64,000 nt of DNA from Mactra quadrangularis (taxonomy: Eukaryota > Mollusca > Bivalvia > Venerida > Mactridae). The position numbers and the translations under genes are program-made. Where the stretch lies: NCBI GenBank assembly GCA_025267735.1, contig CM046300.1, positions 33,799,322 through 33,863,321 on the forward strand, read 5' to 3'. Each line of letters begins with the position of its first letter. Within the stretch, counting starts at the first letter, position 1. This document shows positions 1-12,247 of the stretch, piece by piece. The notes under the pieces were generated by a model. The model saw only the letters and a program-made list of their open reading frames with translations. It was not told the origin of the DNA and ran no database searches.

Positions 1-609
1 GGAAGCCAGTTGATTACTTAACAATAGATATTTAGCACCTTTCTGATTAGATTATATTTCAATACAATTTAAAGATTGTTTCTATAAAAGGTGAGAATTT
101 GTTGTCTGGATAAGTTTTGAAAACATATGCTACTTAAATTTATCAATAATTAAACAGGAAAAGGAATTAAACAAAAAGGAATTTGTATATGAAATTGAGA
201 AATTACTCCAAGCTTGCCATTTAAAATTAATCAACTAAAATGTTTATTGGTAAATTGTTTTTATCATAGCATTTAAAATCAATGCTTGTCACATATATTA
301 TGTGTACAGATGTAGGTAGCCATAACATTATGTAGTTAATTTATTAGTTATTAGTTTATGCATAACGTAGTGTAACTGTATTTAAACTTTTAAAGTTCAT
401 ATCAGTGTACTGCACGGGAATTGTTGAATTTACGTGCATAGCTATTTTTATTGTAGAAATAAACTGACAGTTCTCTGGTATCTAGGGATTTAGTTGTAAG
501 GATTTTATGTATTCAGTGAAATATGTGCAGTTGGCGCGAATATTGCCTATTTAAGTACACATATTCATTGTTTTACTGTCATTTCTCGTTTTGGGTTTGG
601 TTCACTCGT

Positions 610-671
610 ATGTTTAGAATATTATTATTGGCGTTGTCTATGATTATTATCAACGGAATCATTTTAGCCTG
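610..671 (+). CDS. Possible first coding exon with signal peptide
   Basis: ATG followed by 20 codons of signal-peptide character: MFR, then hydrophobic ILLLALSMIIINGIILA. It runs straight into a consensus donor (TG|GTGAGT) with phase 2 out. Upstream lie TTGGCGCGAA (E2F-site-like, about 531) and CTATTTAAG (about 547). I could not find a convincing next exon, so the gene may continue elsewhere or this is chance. Confidence 0.25.
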
Positions 672-1382
672 GTGAGTTAAATTTATTTCAGATCTTGTAT
701 TTTTATGGAAACATTGTAATTTATATAATTTTACTTCAGGTTTGTTTTAGGTTTAACCAAACTTTCGGTACTGTTACAATATTGCTTTAATTTAAACATT
801 TTTGATATCGTCGGTGGTATTTGTCGCGAATTTAGAGTATAAGACATCATGTTGGCTCATTAGAATTTAATACTTTTATATTATTGATAGAGCTACTGTA
901 CACGTAGATTTCTTGTATTTTTTATTTGTTTAATTGAATATGTTTTGAATGTAATGTAATTGTATTTTCAGGCTGTATTTTATGTTGATAAATAACTAAT
1001 AATTTGAAACTACACACCCTCATTGTTCTTCATAAGTCAACCTGGTTTACAATAATATTAAAAGAAGTTCAACTGTTCAGGGTATTGTATTACAAGAGGA
1101 GAGGCAATTTATTAGAAATTCATACCTGTTCTTACAAAATCATGTTTTTTCCTGTACAGTATTCTAATCAGTTCTATAGTTTTGGCTAAGAGGTCAATAG
1201 TTTCTGAACAGGAAGAGGTTTTGTTACATTTTGAAGAAAGGATATATCCAGCTTTAGCAAGAATGAGCCTTAAATGAAATTTCTAACCAACCAAAATAAT
1301 ACTGTTGTCACAGTTGTTTTTTGTTTGATATCTAGTTCAAATATAGCTATAAAGAAAGCCAAATCAATTAATGTTATTATAC

Positions 1383-1700
1383 CAAGAGATGTAATGTGGA
1401 AACCACATTAATGCGAATAAAGCCGGATTTAAAAACTTAAATGCAAAAATTACAAAGGGAAATAATCTATAATAGAAGCAGGTAGAGCTGTGGTTTCTTT
1501 CTTATTCTGTTCATCACATGGACTGTTATCATTGTATGAAGTTTCATAAAGATCTGACTGTAAATGGCAGAAATGTAAGGTAAAGAAAAAACTTTATCGC
1601 AATTATTAACAACACCAGTTGCCCGACCACCCAAGCCTGCCCGTGTCTTGCTAAACTATTAATTAGCTGTATTTTTTTCGTTTGAAAAATCCGACTAAAA
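1383..1700 (+). repeat. Dispersed repeat family A, copy 1
   Basis: About 300-bp element. It begins with the inverted repeat TAATGTGGAAACCACATTA just after AAGARATG, and ends with GAAAAATCCGACTAA. Four other copies are in the window. Confidence 0.75.
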
Positions 1701-2068
1701 ACTTCAGCTGATCAAAAATCAGTCAGAAAACATTGGAATATTCTGAAAACTTAATTGCATTATTAACTGCGCAGAAAAATACATTGGAAAAGTAAAATTA
1801 TTCAAATGCATTTAAGAAGTTTAAAAGTGGTTTAAATTATATCATTACAACATAAAATATACATTATACACTGTATACTACATGTATAAAAACATCATTT
1901 TTACACAACCCAGTTGACAAAAAAAATGTTTACATTTTGTATTATAAAAAAAAATAACTAGGAAAATATTATCATTTACATTGTCGGTACGCCCAATTTT
2001 ATTATCTATTTCAAAAATAAAAGAATACAACACAATATTTAGAATACATTCTGAATGCATGATACAAC

Positions 2069-2360
2069 AAGAAATGTAATGTGGACACATTAAAGCCAGA
2101 TTTAAAATCTTTAACACAAAAATCACAAAGGGAAATAATCCATAATAAAGAGAGTTGGAGTTGTTGTTACTTTCTAATTCTGTTCATCACATGATATGTT
2201 ATCATTGTATGAAGTGTCATAAAGATCTGACAATAAATGGCAGAAATATCAGCTAAATTGAAAACTTTAACGCAATTGTTAACGACACCGGACGCCCAAC
2301 CGCCCGCCTCTGTTTCGCCAAACTATTAGCCGAATTTTTTCATTGAAAAATCTGACTAAT
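2069..2360 (+). repeat. Dispersed repeat family A, copy 2
   Basis: Same family, about 690 bp after copy 1 and in the same orientation. The terminal hairpin is damaged (TGTGGACACATTA). Confidence 0.75.
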
Positions 2361-2696
2361 AATAACATCATACTAATAAATATAAAGTCAAGTTAAATCA
2401 TCAGTCACAAAACATGTTACTTAAAACCATTATGACAACTTCGATATGCAGTACAAATAATAAATAAGCTGGTTTTTATAAACAAATCTGGAAGTACAAT
2501 TTCAGTAATTCATAGTAAGCAAATTATTGTTATATTAATCAATGATCTACAACAAATACCTTCACTTTTCATGTAAACAACAACAAAAGTCATAGTACAT
2601 TTTATTAGTCATTAATATAATCATAATACGAGCAAACCAAGGTTTTTCAATATTCAAATTCGACTTTATGCATGTAATTAGCACCCTAGCCAGACT

Positions 2697-2826
2697 TAGT
2701 TCTATGATCCTAATGTCCATATTCTTTTGTGCATGATAAATAGCACATTTTTATATGGTACTAGTTCTATGATCCTAATGTCCATATTCTTTTGTGCATG
2801 GCAAATAGCACATTTTTATATGGTAC
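2697..2826. repeat. Tandem duplication, 2 x 65 bp
   Basis: Two near-identical units (2697-2761 and 2762-2826), each containing TTCTATGATCCTAATGTCC and ending in CACATTTTTATATGGTACT. A single difference is obvious (GATAAAT against GGCAAAT). Confidence 0.9.
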
Positions 2827-2841
2827 TTAATAGCTAATTCT

Positions 2842-3044
2842 GATCTAGCTATCCCCCCATAAACATGGGTCCTTCACTAGATTGCTCAGAATTATGTTTT
2901 TAACGCTAATCCCGATCTAGCTATCCCCCCATAAACATGGGTCCTTCACTAGATTGCTCAGAATTATGAGTTTAACAAAGTATAATCCCGATCTAGCTAT
3001 CCCCCCATAAACATGGGTCCTTCCCTAGATTGCTCAGAATTATT
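2842..3044. repeat. Triple repeat with nested hairpin in each unit
   Basis: Three copies of a 55-bp core at 2842-2896, 2914-2968 and 2990-3044, 72 and 76 bp apart. Each has an outer pair ATCTAG/CTAGAT and an inner pair CCCAT-AAAC-ATGGG. Follows directly on the 65-bp duplication. Confidence 0.9.
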
Positions 3045-4244
3045 GATATTCACGTTTATTGATTAATTAATAGATATTTGCATCTTCATTTACTAACAAA
3101 TATATTAAATATATACTTAGAACATCATTATCAAGCATCATTAGTACTAATTACATGTATCTAAAAAAAGAAAAAAGTAATCTTATTAAGAAGCCTCATT
3201 AATTCCTAAAATATAAAAAAACATTACAAAATACTGACTTTGTACAATGACATACGTTGTTAGATCTATTGAAGAGAAGGTAAGAGTATAAATCATTATT
3301 GTATGTTCAAAAGTTAGTGAACCATTTAGACATTTTACCAAGCTTTTTTATACTTTGTATTGTCATAGAAATTAAAAAAATGATGCTAAGTTGACAGTTT
3401 TAATGACTACATAATTTTCAACAAGACTTATTCAAAATTGAGTTAAAATTAATCCTTAGGGTGATGTGTCTAATTTCTAATGAATTTAAACAATGTCGAA
3501 CAAAGCACAAGCAAGCAATAAATCTTGGCAATAGTACAACATTACATTTCTGATGACTTGCTTTGATAAGTTGTTAACTTCAAAGGCTTATTTTACAACA
3601 GAATAATCATGTTTTCTAAAACAGTCCAATGTTTTCATGATATATAATTGATCCATTTTATAGTAAAATTTAATGAACTTCTATCACTTTTTGTATTTTG
3701 AACATTTTTTTAAATAAAATTCCAAATAGAAAACAAACAATGCATGAAAATAACAACTGAATAATAGTTTACCATTATGTATTTTTCTGAATTGATACAG
3801 AAACCAACATGGTTTATTAATTTGAGCTTGCTTGAATCATTCCAAAAAGAGACCGAGAAAGGTTTGCCTACACAGGGGAAATATTATAATTGCCACTATC
3901 TTAAAGTGTTTAAACTGTCCAAGTCAAGCATGCTATTACTACATCATGACTGGCAACATTAACAACCCACTAAGTAGGTGAATAAGCTAATGCATGAACA
4001 GCATTTTACTGATTTAATCAGGCCATTTTTATTGAAGAAACAACAAGTACAATGTATAAGGAACAAAAACCTGCCATGTTATGTTACCTCAATTGAAGAC
4101 AGAAACCTACAAGAACAAAAAGAACCACAAACATGCGATATCGAGTATCTATTACCTAAGGTGACAACAGAAGCTATATTTAGAATAAATGAAAAATATC
4201 TTGCCTTAAGATCTTGTCATATCTTTAAACATGTCATTGATAAA
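3045..4244. other. No gene recognised
   Basis: AT-rich. Two short frames (3777-3962, 3978-4256) have no motif, no splice support and run into repeat family A. Confidence 0.5.
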
Positions 4245-4473
4245 CAAGAAATGTAATGTAGAAACCACATTAAAGCCGGATTTAAAAACTTTAACGCAAA
4301 AATTACAAAGGGAAATAATCCATAATAAAGCCAGGTAGAGTTGTGGTTAATTTGTAATTCTGAAGTGGCATGGTATGTTATCATTGTATGAAGTTCCATA
4401 AAGATTTGACAATAAATAGCAGAGATATATGCTAAATTGAAAATTTTAACGCAATTGTTAAAGACACTGGACT
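4245..4473 (+). repeat. Dispersed repeat family A, copy 3, 3' truncated
   Basis: Begins ACAAGAAATGTAATGTAGAAA and runs to GTTAAAGACACTGG; lacks the last 90 bp or so of the longer copies. Confidence 0.7.
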
Positions 4474-5470
4474 GATGAAAAGTACAGCTAAAAAACATTC
4501 TTACAGTTTTAATTAGTTTGATTACTATTATTAAAGTCTACTTAGAAAGCTGTCAAAAAGAAAACTAAAATACGTAATGTGTAATTTTATCATCTTAATT
4601 TCTGAATAAAGTGGTTTCATATTATAGTTAGACTATGTGTATAACAATCAAGTTGTATTGTTAAGTTCATATTCTGGACAAAATTCTTATTTATACATTA
4701 CTAGATTATTGTACATGTACAAAATTTTCTGAATAAATTTACTGTTCTGTTCTGTTCTAAGTAACAACATATCGTTCATTTATTTAACATGTACACTAGA
4801 GTTGCGGCAAGTATCCGATTACTCGGACATTTGCGATCCCGACCAGAAAATTGAGTACGAATATTCGTCACGTCCGAAATTGTCAGATCTCAATAGATCT
4901 ATTTTTTAGAAAATGAAGGAACATTTTTAAATTATTTACAACTATAAATGAGTCACACTTCTAATGTTAACTTAAATTAATGTAGGGACCGAACAGTCTT
5001 GGGTCAAAATTCGTTTGATACACATTTAAACAAAAATGTTATAACTTAAATGCCAATAAAACTTCTGATAATAGACATGTTTGGAGTACATGGTTTTCTT
5101 TAGAGTATAAAACTTGTAATTCTTCACCAACTCTTTTTATTACATGAATTCTGTATGCTTCTCCATTAACAAGTGATTCATGGTTTGATTCGTGAATCAC
5201 TACACGTCGGATCACCGCTTGCTCAACTATTCACAGCCCTAATGTTACATAATGCATGCTCCCGTGGATATATAAGTATTGTTATTTTAGTGTTTCTTTA
5301 CGCTTCATATGTTGATAGTGAAGACCCAACTGTACTGTTATCTCACAGGTGCATGAAACAACTTGTTATAATCATATTGAATATTGAATGGTTTGGCCAA
5401 ATTATGATCGCTGGACGTAATATGTTATAGTCATTAACTTTGTTCGTTGACTTTGTTTACAAGTATACAG

Positions 5471-6071
5471 TTATTATTAAGTAAGCTAATTACCGATCTA
5501 AAAGAAATAGGAATCTGTTATAGTCATTAACATTGTTTATTTTGTCGGATATAATCTGCATTAAAAGAGATGCCGCGAATGTCATACTGAGACACTGATT
5601 GAAAATACAACCACCTGTATGATCAAGTTGCGTTGATTACATTTAAACGCTACTACAATACTAATTAACTAATTAGTTGATAAGAAACCACACCACAGGT
5701 GTCATTAAATAATGAATCTACACTATACACATAATAATTAGGAATGAATCAACTTGTCTATTGAGGACGTAGTTTCGTACCGCTTATGCAATATTAAGAA
5801 CTTAATGTATCTGTTTTGCTAAATTCCGATAGTCCAATTATAAAGTTAATTATTTTGATGAGTTTGTTTACGGACAAAAAGGATAAATATTACTATGATT
5901 CATGATAAACATCTGGAAATCTTATTAGTTAATTAATCATATTATATAAAATGCATATTGAAATCTCATTAACTTTTGTTATTTAGCCTTGTTGTTGTTA
6001 TTATTAATTAAGCTAATTACCTATCTAAAAGAAATATGATTCTGTTATAGTCATTCACATTGTTTATTTTG
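5471..6071. repeat. Direct repeats of about 74 bp, 527 bp apart
   Basis: Copies at 5471-5544 and 5998-6071 share TTATTATTAA, AAGCTAATTACC and CTGTTATAGTCATT; a third partial copy of the latter is at about 5,424. They flank AT-rich sequence with no ORF. Confidence 0.65.
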
Positions 6072-6178
6072 CCCTATTGTTATAATTTGATTAAGTTTCT
6101 GTCATTATTGTGATTGTATGATGTCATTAATGATTTTAACGTATGTGTTTTGTATTGCGACGTAGCTCTTGGAGAGGA

Positions 6179-6352
6179 TATAAAAAGAAGTCGGAGAGTT
6201 AGTTGGAAGAGAGAAAACAAGAGAGTTGAGGAGTTGAGAAGAGAGTTAGAGAGAAAGTTAGTGCGCAGCGAGAGGATGGCTGTGTTTAGAACTTGTAATT
6301 TGCTAACGTATAATTTGGTATAATATTTTGAAAAGTGGAACTTATAAATAAA
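6179..6352 (+). repeat. LTR-like stretch: TATA box, GA-rich tract, poly(A) signal
   Basis: TATAAAAA at 6179-6186, a GA-rich run to about 6265, and AATAAA at 6347-6352. This compact order resembles a solo LTR. The short open frame across it has no recognisable motif. Ends and target duplication were not found. Confidence 0.25.
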
Positions 6353-6692
6353 CTAGCTTGTATCGAATAGAAGACTTGACTTACTCTGTTGAACTTAGTT
6401 AAAGAGGCCCCTAATGTACTCCATGCTTTTTATTAACTTCTTAAAAGTCCATCAATCAGAACCCTAACCATAAAGAGTTATACAATAATGTATCATGTTA
6501 AAAATTGGGAACTTTCAAATGATGACTGACAGGTAATTTACAGGTTGTAAGCTTGCAACCGATTGTCACAGGTACCTAATAATTGTATAAAAACAATCAT
6601 TGCTGATGGCCAATGTATTTTGATTTTCAGTCGCTTCACAACATATGTTAAGCCATTCAGGACGAAAAAAGTCACTAGTAGACATATTTATT

Positions 6693-6982
6693 TAGTTGGG
6701 TTTAACCCAGTAGAAACACATTGTATAGGTCATAAACCTACTCACTATTCCTGGAAAGGCTAAATCTCTGAATTTAGCGGTTAACCAACTACTAAGCACA
6801 TACATTCGTCAGTGACTGACAACTGCCCTACTTAATTAAAAATCATTGGTAAGAGGGAGAATGGCTGTAGAGATAATTTCATGACCAAGTTCCATGAAAG
6901 TATGCCCCACTCGGGAATTGAACCCACAACCCCTCCATCAGTAGACTTGCATGCTACCAACTGAGCTAGCCGGGTGGCTTCC
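6693..6982 (-). repeat. tRNA-derived SINE, family B, copy 1
   Basis: On the minus strand: A-box TAGCTCAGTTGG, B-box GGTTCAATTCC, a body with CTAAATTCAGAGATTTAGCC, and tail GGGTTAAACCCAACTAAA. No tRNA fold beyond the promoter boxes, so a SINE and not a tRNA gene. Confidence 0.85.
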
Positions 6983-8473
6983 AGTATGCTTCAATCCACC
7001 TCAACATTTCCTAAGCTAGCTCAGAAATAATCTTCCACACTTTGAAAGTAAAACCCATGCAAACTCTCATTGTTAATCTTACAATGTCACTTTTTCAGAG
7101 TAAAAACCAAGCTTAGCCAATTCAATTCTAAAGTACAACACCAACAATCCTAACTTTCCCTAAAACTAAATCCCAACCCCCCTCCCATTTACCCAACCCT
7201 ACTCCCATGACAATCCCCAAATTTCCCCCACAATATTTATGTCTTAACTAGATAAAACTAATATGTAACTCCACAAGCCAGCAAGAATACAAATAATAGT
7301 GATCAAAAGCATTCCGAACCTTGAGCTGGGGGATATGAAGCCAATGGCTCTTAAAAACCCCAACAGACCGAACCCTCTCCATGGGGGGGATGGGACAGCT
7401 GGGATGGGATATGCATGCAGGGACCTGAAATATCGGTGCAAATCTCAGGTCAGACACGGACCACTCAAGCAAAAATGAAATCAAAACATTACATACAGTA
7501 AATTAAACAACAAAAAATGTAAGAATTAATTAAATAAACTAGAAAAGTCATTTGCTAATAAACAAAGTATGTACAAGCCATACACGTACATTCATTAGAT
7601 AAAGAATAAGTCATTTATTGAACCTGCAGACTGGAACACACCTGCACATACCTGTACAAAACGCACCACAAGAAGTTGACTTATTCATTTGCCAAATGGA
7701 TGTGCTATGTACAGTTAACACATATTTAAGTTTATAAACAAATGGCATATCTAGAAAATAAAATGAAATAAAACTTACCAATTGTCAACTGTTACTGTAA
7801 AAATGTCTTCCAGTGTGTTGAATCGTAACCATGGGGTTTATTCACTTTTCAAATCTAACGGAAGTTATAACATAACAGGGTTTTAATATAACAACTTGAA
7901 TAAATACTTAACTAAAAACAGCATGCATCAACTTCCATGAGCTAAAAAAAAGAAAAAAATATATGACAGCAGTATCACCAGAACATTGATCCACTTCATA
8001 CAATCTGAAAACAAAACATGGTCAATACATATACACACAGGGAAAGTAGTATTGTGCCTTAAGTTTGACCCGACCTGAACTTTATGCAAGAATATTCAAA
8101 TATTGATCACAAATGTAGTATTAATGCTCGATTACACAGTGGCCGTGAGGATTATGTGCAGAAATGTAACACATAAATAAACTTGTATAATTTTACTTTC
8201 GCTGCTGAAGTGTAGAATAGGCATGTTACTGATTTTCGTCGGGATTGTGTGTTGATAATTATTAGAAGCAAATGTAAAAGATCAGAACAGGGTTTAAATT
8301 TACACACTATACAACAGTCTGATGACTACAATAGCCTGATGATAAATTACATGCTAAAGGATGAGTTTCCTAGTTCAAACCCCTACCAGTATCACTACCT
8401 ATTTTCTATGTCATGAAAGTTGCCTGTCATTGCTTTGGTGAAAGGTATTTGTAATCAGAGTATGAAGATAGTG
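6983..8473. other. No gene recognised
   Basis: A C-rich, low-G stretch at about 7,130-7,230 (on the plus strand) and AT-rich sequence. The overlapping minus-strand frames at 7,244-7,484 have no conserved motif. Confidence 0.5.
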
Positions 8474-8650
8474 AGCCCCCCTAGGCTAGCTCAGTTGGTA
8501 GCAGGCAAGTCTACTGATCAAGGGGTTGTGGGTTCGTTTTCCGGTGGAGCATATTTCAGCAAAGTTTGGTAATGAAAAAATGTCTGCCCACATTCTCCCT
8601 CCAACGGTCCAACCACATCAAGATCATCCATAAAGGGCATTATTTACTGT
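8474..8650 (+). repeat. tRNA-derived SINE, family B, copy 2 (partial)
   Basis: Begins CTAGGCTAGCTCAGTTGG, with B-box region GGGTTCGTTTTCC; diverged after about 100 bp and lacking the common tail. Confidence 0.75.
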
Positions 8651-8689
8651 ATGCTGTCCATGCTGTGTTCTGTCCCATATGAAGTCCGG

Positions 8690-8820
8690 GTGAACTTAAC
8701 TTATGACCCTTGAACCTCAGAATAAACCACATACTTGACCAGAAGGCTATCCAAAGCAAAGATTTTGTGAACCTAGGTACAGCCGTAGTCAAGTTATCAC
8801 TGGCACAAAGTTTCCCAAAT
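8690..8820. repeat. Dispersed repeat with GACCTTGACC-type motif, copy 1
   Basis: Shares GACCAGAAGGCTATC, ATTTTGTGAACCTAGG and GTCAAGTTATC with the copy at 10,080. Starts with ATGACCCTTGAACCTCAG. Confidence 0.5.
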
Positions 8821-9477
8821 AAACTTCAAGTGCCGGGCGGCATGAATCCCTTGTGTAGTTATCATCCGGTAGGGCTTTAACAAATGTCCAAACTCTCGAG
8901 AGTTCGTGAACCATGATTGAAATTCGGACACGAATATTCGCCTTACCAAAGTTCGGGTGGTTCGCGAATATTGTATGCATTTCAAACAACAATTAATTGA
9001 ACAAGTTAACTCACGAAAACAACTTGAACTTGCCTAAGTAATCATATCGGTTGATCAAATTTTTGTGTTCTAATTATTTCTATATCCGAACGCATGTTAG
9101 TGCATACTAAGAGCAGTTGCCGCGAAAATATTTCCATAAGGGTTGATATGATAGCAGGTTTGTTAAAATCAACTGGCGTGCTTGCCATGGCAAGTGTTCC
9201 TACCGGTTGGGCGAGTAAAGATTGCTTAAACTTGTCCGATCGAGCGAGTAGGATTTTCAAATCCAATAGGATTATCATCTGTTTTAATAAGAATAAAAAC
9301 ATCAAAATACGATGCCCTATCAATGACCGCTTTAAGAAAGGTATATATCATGTTAATTTTAAGTAGTACTTAATCGTGGACCATATTGAAAATTTGTCTT
9401 AGCCAAATATGTTATCCACATTAAATAAAGTCGTTATTACTTTTATTATCTTGACCTATTACATCACAAATTCAAAG

Positions 9478-9616
9478 AAAACGATATCGGTGATGGCAAG
9501 ATTAAGATTTCCTTTGTTTAAATTTGCCGATTATTGTCAATGACACCCGTCTTTTTACCATTTTTCAAAAAGTTTAAACTCTAAAATTTTATTCCTATTA
9601 TCACCGATATCGTTTT
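9478..9616. mobile_element. Small MITE-like inverted-repeat element
   Basis: Perfect 17-bp terminal inverted repeats, AAAACGATATCGGTGAT and ATCACCGATATCGTTTT, enclose 105 bp with no ORF. AAG flanks both ends and may be a 3-bp target duplication. Confidence 0.6.
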
Positions 9617-10079
9617 AAGCGCACATCGTTTGTTTAACTTGTAGACATCAATTAAAGAACTAGGTCACGCTTGTATTAGGAATACATTTTAACTTACAAT
9701 TAAATTTAACTAGACTCCATAGTTATGCATTATGACATTGTACGCTATCTAACATCAACTAAGTGTGAAAAATACGGACACACATTTTAAATTGTTTGCA
9801 TCGATTTCTGACCATAATCAAACAAAGGGTTAGTATTGATTTGATTGCGGACAATACAGACTCCCCGGAGTACATGACAATTTGTGACGTAAAAAGTCTA
9901 AATTACTTCTTTGTTTCGAAAACCGAAAAAAACGGCGATTTCCTGGTCCCTGCTAGCAAGTTAAATAAGCATTAAGTAGCAGAGGTTCACAAATCGATCT
10001 GTGTATTGCTTTGCCGTATCGTGAACCGGTTCGTCTCGCGACAGGGTCCACAAACCCAAGCCCTATTATCCGGACAAAG

Positions 10080-10285
10080 TTATTCCATTTGAAGTATGAG
10101 TGACCTTGACCTTTGACATTGGGGCCTATGAACCAGTAGGGCACACCCTTGAACCAAGGGCTATCAACATATAAAATTTGGTGAACCTATGTAAAGTGGA
10201 TGTTGATCAAGTTATCTTCCAAACAAAGGTTTCCATTTGATGTCCCTGTGACCTTGACCTTTGACGCTTGGGCCTCAAAACGTGC
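10080..10285. repeat. Dispersed repeat with GTGACCTTGACCTTTGAC, two copies
   Basis: GTGACCTTGACCTTTGAC occurs at about 10,098 and again at about 10,248, each followed by a TGGGGCC/TGGGCC run. Between them: AAGGGCTATCAACATATAAA and GTGAACCTATG. Confidence 0.55.
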
Positions 10286-10984
10286 GCATAAAAAATACAA
10301 AAACCAATGATCAATATGAATTATAATGCTATAAGAATTGATGAAGATAAAACTCACCTCTACCAATGAATATAGCATGATATTACAAACATTCTGGACA
10401 TTGATTGCTTTTTTCAGTGCTGTGTAGTTTCAAGTTTCAAAAATATTAATTTACTTAAATCTCAATAACCAATTCCTGAAAAAATAAAATATCAACACCC
10501 AACAGCAGATCTAACAAATGTTAACAGTAACTGTAGTTCACTTGTAAAGCCTATCAGCTCGTCCAATATGACTTTTCAAGCTGTGTACTTGTCCAAATAT
10601 ATTTCAGTATTGTACAGTAAAATGTTTCATAACCTATAAGTATACTTTTATTCCTTAAATAAAGTAGAAGATAATACATGTATTCAGGTTTTTTGCTAAT
10701 GAAAATGCTAATTACTTATCCAACTATCCAGGGTTGTCACCGCCATCAGCCATTTTGAACTAAAATTTTTTCTATCCAACAGTGTCAATATTATACACTA
10801 TGCATTGTGTTTTTGAAGCAATCCATTACGACTCTACTGTACCTGACAGATAATGTTTTGAAAGCCAGAATCCCACCAGTCTAAATTATCCAAGAAATAA
10901 CTTGGGAGGTTTTTTTTCAAATGAAAAACAGACCGATACAGATAACTATAAAACAAAAAAAATGTTGGGGACAATTGCACTATA

Positions 10985-11077
10985 CAAAAAATAAAGGAGC
11001 AGGACAAGTGGTAACAATGTTGGACTTGTGATCATTGACATATAATAGCCATCTCCTTGTTCGTTTGAATCCCATCC
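10985..11077 (+). repeat. tRNA-like SINE, family C, copy 1
   Basis: ACAAGTGGTAACAATGTTGGACTTG, resembling the head of a class II (Ser/Leu) tRNA, then TTTGAATCCCATCC as B-box. Abuts a MITE at 11,078. Confidence 0.5.
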
Positions 11078-11499
11078 AGGGGCAGATCCAGGATTTTTCT
11101 CTATGGGGGGGGGGGGGTCCAAACTTTTTCTAGGGGGATCTAAACTTTCGCACCACTAGGTACAACGTTATACACATTTTGCAGAATAATGCAACAAATT
11201 TATAAGAATGTCAGACGATCCGTCCCCAGTCACATCCGTCCTTGGACAATCCGTCCCCAATTTGGGGACAGATCGTCTTAAGAATGTTAGGATGACTCGT
11301 CCCATTATGTGCAAGCACAATGAGTATTATTAATACGACCTGATATAATAAATTATGTGTATTCTGTGTTTATTCCTTTATTTTTACATTATTTTACATC
11401 TTTTTTTTAAATTTCATACAAAATTACGACACAAAGAACAGCAAATTTAATTTTATAAACATGGGCTGCTTGAATGGAGCTCGAGTACTAAGCATTGTT

Positions 11500-11915
11500 G
11501 AATAAAGATCAATCTGATTAAAAACCGATCTAAAAATTTACCGTTCGCATACTCACTAATTAAGATCTGGCCTTTTCCAAACGAAGGTCACGTTCAGGTG
11601 ACCTTTTCTCATCATAATATTCATGACGAAATTGTTATGATACGTAACTTGTTTACATCGTCTACGTCACACAATTTGAAATGAACCACCCAATCGCAGA
11701 CTGTGAATAATACCGCTGATAAATTTGCATGCAAACCTTGGTCTAAAAATAGAAATTACGAAATCAAATGTGATTGTGTTTTTTCGTCTAGATGGAAGCT
11801 ACGCATTGATTGATCGACACCAAGTTCATCTCGGCGTGACCTTGCATTGACTAAGTAGAGATCCAGTACGATAACGTGAGTAGAACAGGATCTCTAGTTT
11901 ACGGAGATTGAATAA
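11500..11915 (+). repeat. 420-bp repeat, copy 1
   Basis: Shares TCTGATTAAAAACCGATCTA, AATATTCATGACGAAATTGT and AGCTACGCATTGATTG with the reversed copy at 39440-39860. Carried inside the 2.2-kb element. Confidence 0.75.
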
Positions 11916-12247
11916 AGATGTATTTTAATCAACGTGATTAATACAAAAATAATTCATTGTTTCAAATTGAAAAATAAAAATGTCAACAATAGACCTTTGA
12001 TTTATATTAACCAAACAATGCTAGTTTCGAATCGAGTATTCTTGTGTAATTAAGTGTATGTTCTGTTCTGTTCAATTATATATTTGTTATTATTTTCAAA
12101 CCAAATAAATGGATTTGTATGTGAAAAACAATAGTCAATATGCATTTACACAAATGTAAAATATTCCTTTTGATTACGTTTGATGTTTTAATTTAGCAAC
12201 TTAATTATAGCAATTATATGAAAATGTTACATTGTTACAAATTTAAG

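Noticed and set aside
6958..6982. tRNA gene (also at 8480, 28037, 63246 and elsewhere)
   Set aside because: A- and B-box motifs are present, but the acceptor stem does not close and the same sequence runs on into a shared body and tail of about 300 bp. These are SINEs.
7244..7484. Two overlapping minus-strand frames as a small gene
   Set aside because: No motif, no splice or promoter support, and composition like the flanks.
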